From Verrucomicrobiota bacterium (GTDB lineage: Bacteria; Verrucomicrobiota; Verrucomicrobiia; Chthoniobacterales; UBA10450): a DNA stretch of 44,591 nt. Location of the stretch: contig QHRA01000174.1 of NCBI GenBank assembly GCA_003221295.1, positions 1-44,591 of the forward strand, written 5' to 3'. The notes beneath the pieces are model-generated. The model saw nothing but the letters and a program-made list of their open reading frames with translations. It was not told where the DNA came from and ran no database searches. A program made the position numbers and the translations under genes. Shown piece after piece: positions 42,923 to 44,591 of this stretch (position 1 is the first letter of the stretch; each line of letters begins with the position of its first letter).

Positions 42923-44591
42923 ATGCCTGTTTCGTTTTTGATCCCAACCTCTCCGCACCGTTACCCGCGACCGTGGTACGCCCGGCCCCAATTTTACCTG
43001 CCCGTATTGATTGTGCTGCTCGCAATAATTTTCAGCGCCATCTATTTCGGAATTGTCTCGTCGGAATTGAAGGCGGAAGCCGCGACCTACGATCTGAGCA
43101 AGCTAGAACAGATGGAATCGGCCAGTGTGATTCTGGATCGAAACGGAAAAATTTTTGGCCAAATCTATGTCGAAAACCGCGAGACCATCCCCTATGATCA
43201 ATTGCCGCGCGACCTGGTGAACGCCGTGGTCGCAATGGAAGACACCAAATTTTATCAGCACAGCGGCTACGATCTCTTTGGCATCGTGCGCGCGGCCTTG
43301 AAAAACTTTGTCGCCGGCCACGTCCGACAGGGCGCTAGCACAATCACCCAGCAACTGGCGCGCAACAGTTTCGCTCTCAAAGAGAAAACGTATCGGCGAA
43401 AACTTCTTGAAATCTTCGTCGCTGAACGAATCGAGCAGCATTTCGACAAGCAAAAAATCATGGAGCTGTATCTGAACCGAATCTACTTCGGCGGCGGACT
43501 CTACGGCGCCGAAGCAGCCGCGCGCGGTTATTTCGATAAACCGGCGCGCGAGATGTCGCTGGTGGAATGCGCCACTCTGGCCGGCATCATCAGAAGTCCG
43601 AATCGGCTTTCGCCCTGGTCGGACCGGGCGGCGGCGCGTGAATCGCGCAATGTCGTCCTGGGCCGGATGCGCGATCTCAGTTTCGTCGATCGCCAGCGTT
43701 GCGCCGCCGCACAATCGGAAGATGTCCTCATCGGTAACCGGCAGAATGCTCAGGGACAAACATACGCCGTCGATTACATCCGGCAGAAGGTGATCGAGGC
43801 GGTGGGATGGAACCGCGCGATGAACGAAGGTTTCCGCATTTACACCACAATCGATTCCGATTTGCAAAAAGCGGCCGAGGACTCGTTGCGATCACACCTC
43901 GATCGTGCGGAAAAGCATCCTGACTATGGGCATCCGACCTATGCGGAATACACCGCGACGTTCCGCAAGACGCGCCCGGGAAGCAGCCCGCCAGCGGTCC
44001 CCGACTATTTGCAGGGCGCGGTGATCGTGCTGGATAACGCGACTGGCGGCATGCTTGCGCTGGTGGGCGGCCGCGACTTCGAGCATAACCAATACGATCG
44101 TGCGTTGCAGGCCCGGCGTCCGGCGGGAACGGCGATGACGCCGTTTGTTTTCGCAGCCGCCTTTGAGAACGGAATGTTCCCTGGATCAGTGGTGGAGGAT
44201 TCCGCTCTTGATAATCGCGCGGTCATGATCGGCGGGACGACTGGAATTCTCGGTGAATGGGGACCTGAGAGTGCGGAGAACCGCTACGAGGGGCCAATCA
44301 CCGCGCGCGAGGCACTCTCGAAATCGAAAAATGGTGCGACCGTGCGCATCGGGATGAACTCCGGAGTCGATAATGTGATTCAGCTTTGTCGTAACGCCGG
44401 AATGAAATCGCCGCTGCGACCTTATCCGGCGACATTTCTTGGGAGCAGTGAAGTTACTTTGGCGGAACTGGCACTGGCCTACACCATTTTCCCGAACGGA
44501 GGTTGGCAACCGAAACTGCCGCATGTTCTGGAACGGATCGAAGAAAAGGACGGGACGGTTTGGCACGCGCAACGCGATTACGGCAAGCAGA
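42923..44591 (+). CDS. Class A penicillin-binding protein (PBP1A-like), 3' end outside window
   Basis: 556 codons are present without a stop; the frame continues past the edge. A short cytoplasmic head and one membrane helix (about residues 24-46) precede a family-51 glycosyltransferase domain. That domain has catalytic E106 in MEDTKFYQHSG, QGASTITQQL (136-145), the RKLLEIFVAERIE segment, and LYLNRIYFGGGLYG. The transpeptidase domain (from about 370) has the correct context AGTAMTPF, WGPE, EGPITAREAL and the SKN motif. The usual active-site S-x-x-K reads T403-A-M-T406, so nucleophile and general base are both replaced. The glycan-polymerising half looks active and the cross-linking half looks catalytically dead. 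The KTG motif lies beyond the window. Confidence 0.92.
   Translation, partial: MPVSFLIPTSPHRYPRPWYARPQFYLPVLIVLLAIIFSAIYFGIVSSELKAEAATYDLSKLEQMESASVILDRNGKIFGQIYVENRETIPYDQLPRDLVNAVVAMEDTKFYQHSGYDLFGIVRAALKNFVAGHVRQGASTITQQLARNSFALKEKTYRRKLLEIFVAERIEQHFDKQKIMELYLNRIYFGGGLYGAEAAARGYFDKPAREMSLVECATLAGIIRSPNRLSPWSDRAAARESRNVVLGRMRDLSFVDRQRCAAAQSEDVLIGNRQNAQGQTYAVDYIRQKVIEAVGWNRAMNEGFRIYTTIDSDLQKAAEDSLRSHLDRAEKHPDYGHPTYAEYTATFRKTRPGSSPPAVPDYLQGAVIVLDNATGGMLALVGGRDFEHNQYDRALQARRPAGTAMTPFVFAAAFENGMFPGSVVEDSALDNRAVMIGGTTGILGEWGPESAENRYEGPITAREALSKSKNGATVRIGMNSGVDNVIQLCRNAGMKSPLRPYPATFLGSSEVTLAELALAYTIFPNGGWQPKLPHVLERIEEKDGTVWHAQRDYGKQ

Noticed and set aside
43103-43867. 254-codon minus-strand frame opposite the PBP gene
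   Set aside because: It is a shadow of the penicillin-binding protein reading frame, which has all the family motifs on the plus strand.

Overview
The window looks like chromosome of a soil-type member of the Verrucomicrobiota, most likely a Spartobacteria/Chthoniobacterales relative. This is inferred from gene content (DUF5069, proline-rich multispanning proteins, VIT/VWA proteins, fused gamma-alpha KorA), mid-to-high GC, and many short dispersed palindromic repeats between genes and sometimes inside them. No rRNA, tRNA, insertion sequence, prophage or CRISPR array was seen.

Left part (1-8.9 kb): the tail of a DUF421 protein, a class V aminotransferase, an isoprenylcysteine-methyltransferase-like protein, an EamA transporter, a small membrane/coiled-coil protein and DUF5069. 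The RNase P RNA gene follows on the minus strand with its own terminator. Next come ispH with two related downstream membrane genes, a winged-helix regulator with its membrane partner, DUF456 and a peroxiredoxin. Two near-identical 15-bp palindromes lie directly in front of ispH and of the regulator operon.

Centre (9-31 kb): aconitase; a three-gene polysaccharide export unit on the minus strand (outer-membrane barrel, Wza-like, Wzc-like tyrosine kinase) facing a hybrid histidine kinase; threonine ammonia-lyase; full-length glycine decarboxylase; a YbaK/NfeD/slipin cluster; a fused APH-like/P-loop kinase; an MBL-fold hydrolase; and a ComA/HSA32-like protein.

Right part (31-44.6 kb): the fused alpha subunit of a 2-oxoacid:ferredoxin oxidoreductase without a neighbouring beta subunit; a secreted M3 peptidase; a VIT/VWA plus VWA protein pair diverging from an ECF sigma factor and a membrane-anchored anti-sigma-like protein; a MidA-like methyltransferase; and a class A penicillin-binding protein cut by the window edge.

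The observations most worth checking are: a dispersed repeat that seems to have replaced the P18 hairpin tip of RNase P RNA; the twin palindromic operators linking a small regulator to ispH; the PBP1A-like protein whose transpeptidase SxxK motif reads TxxT; and repeat-derived or inserted segments inside acnA and gcvP.
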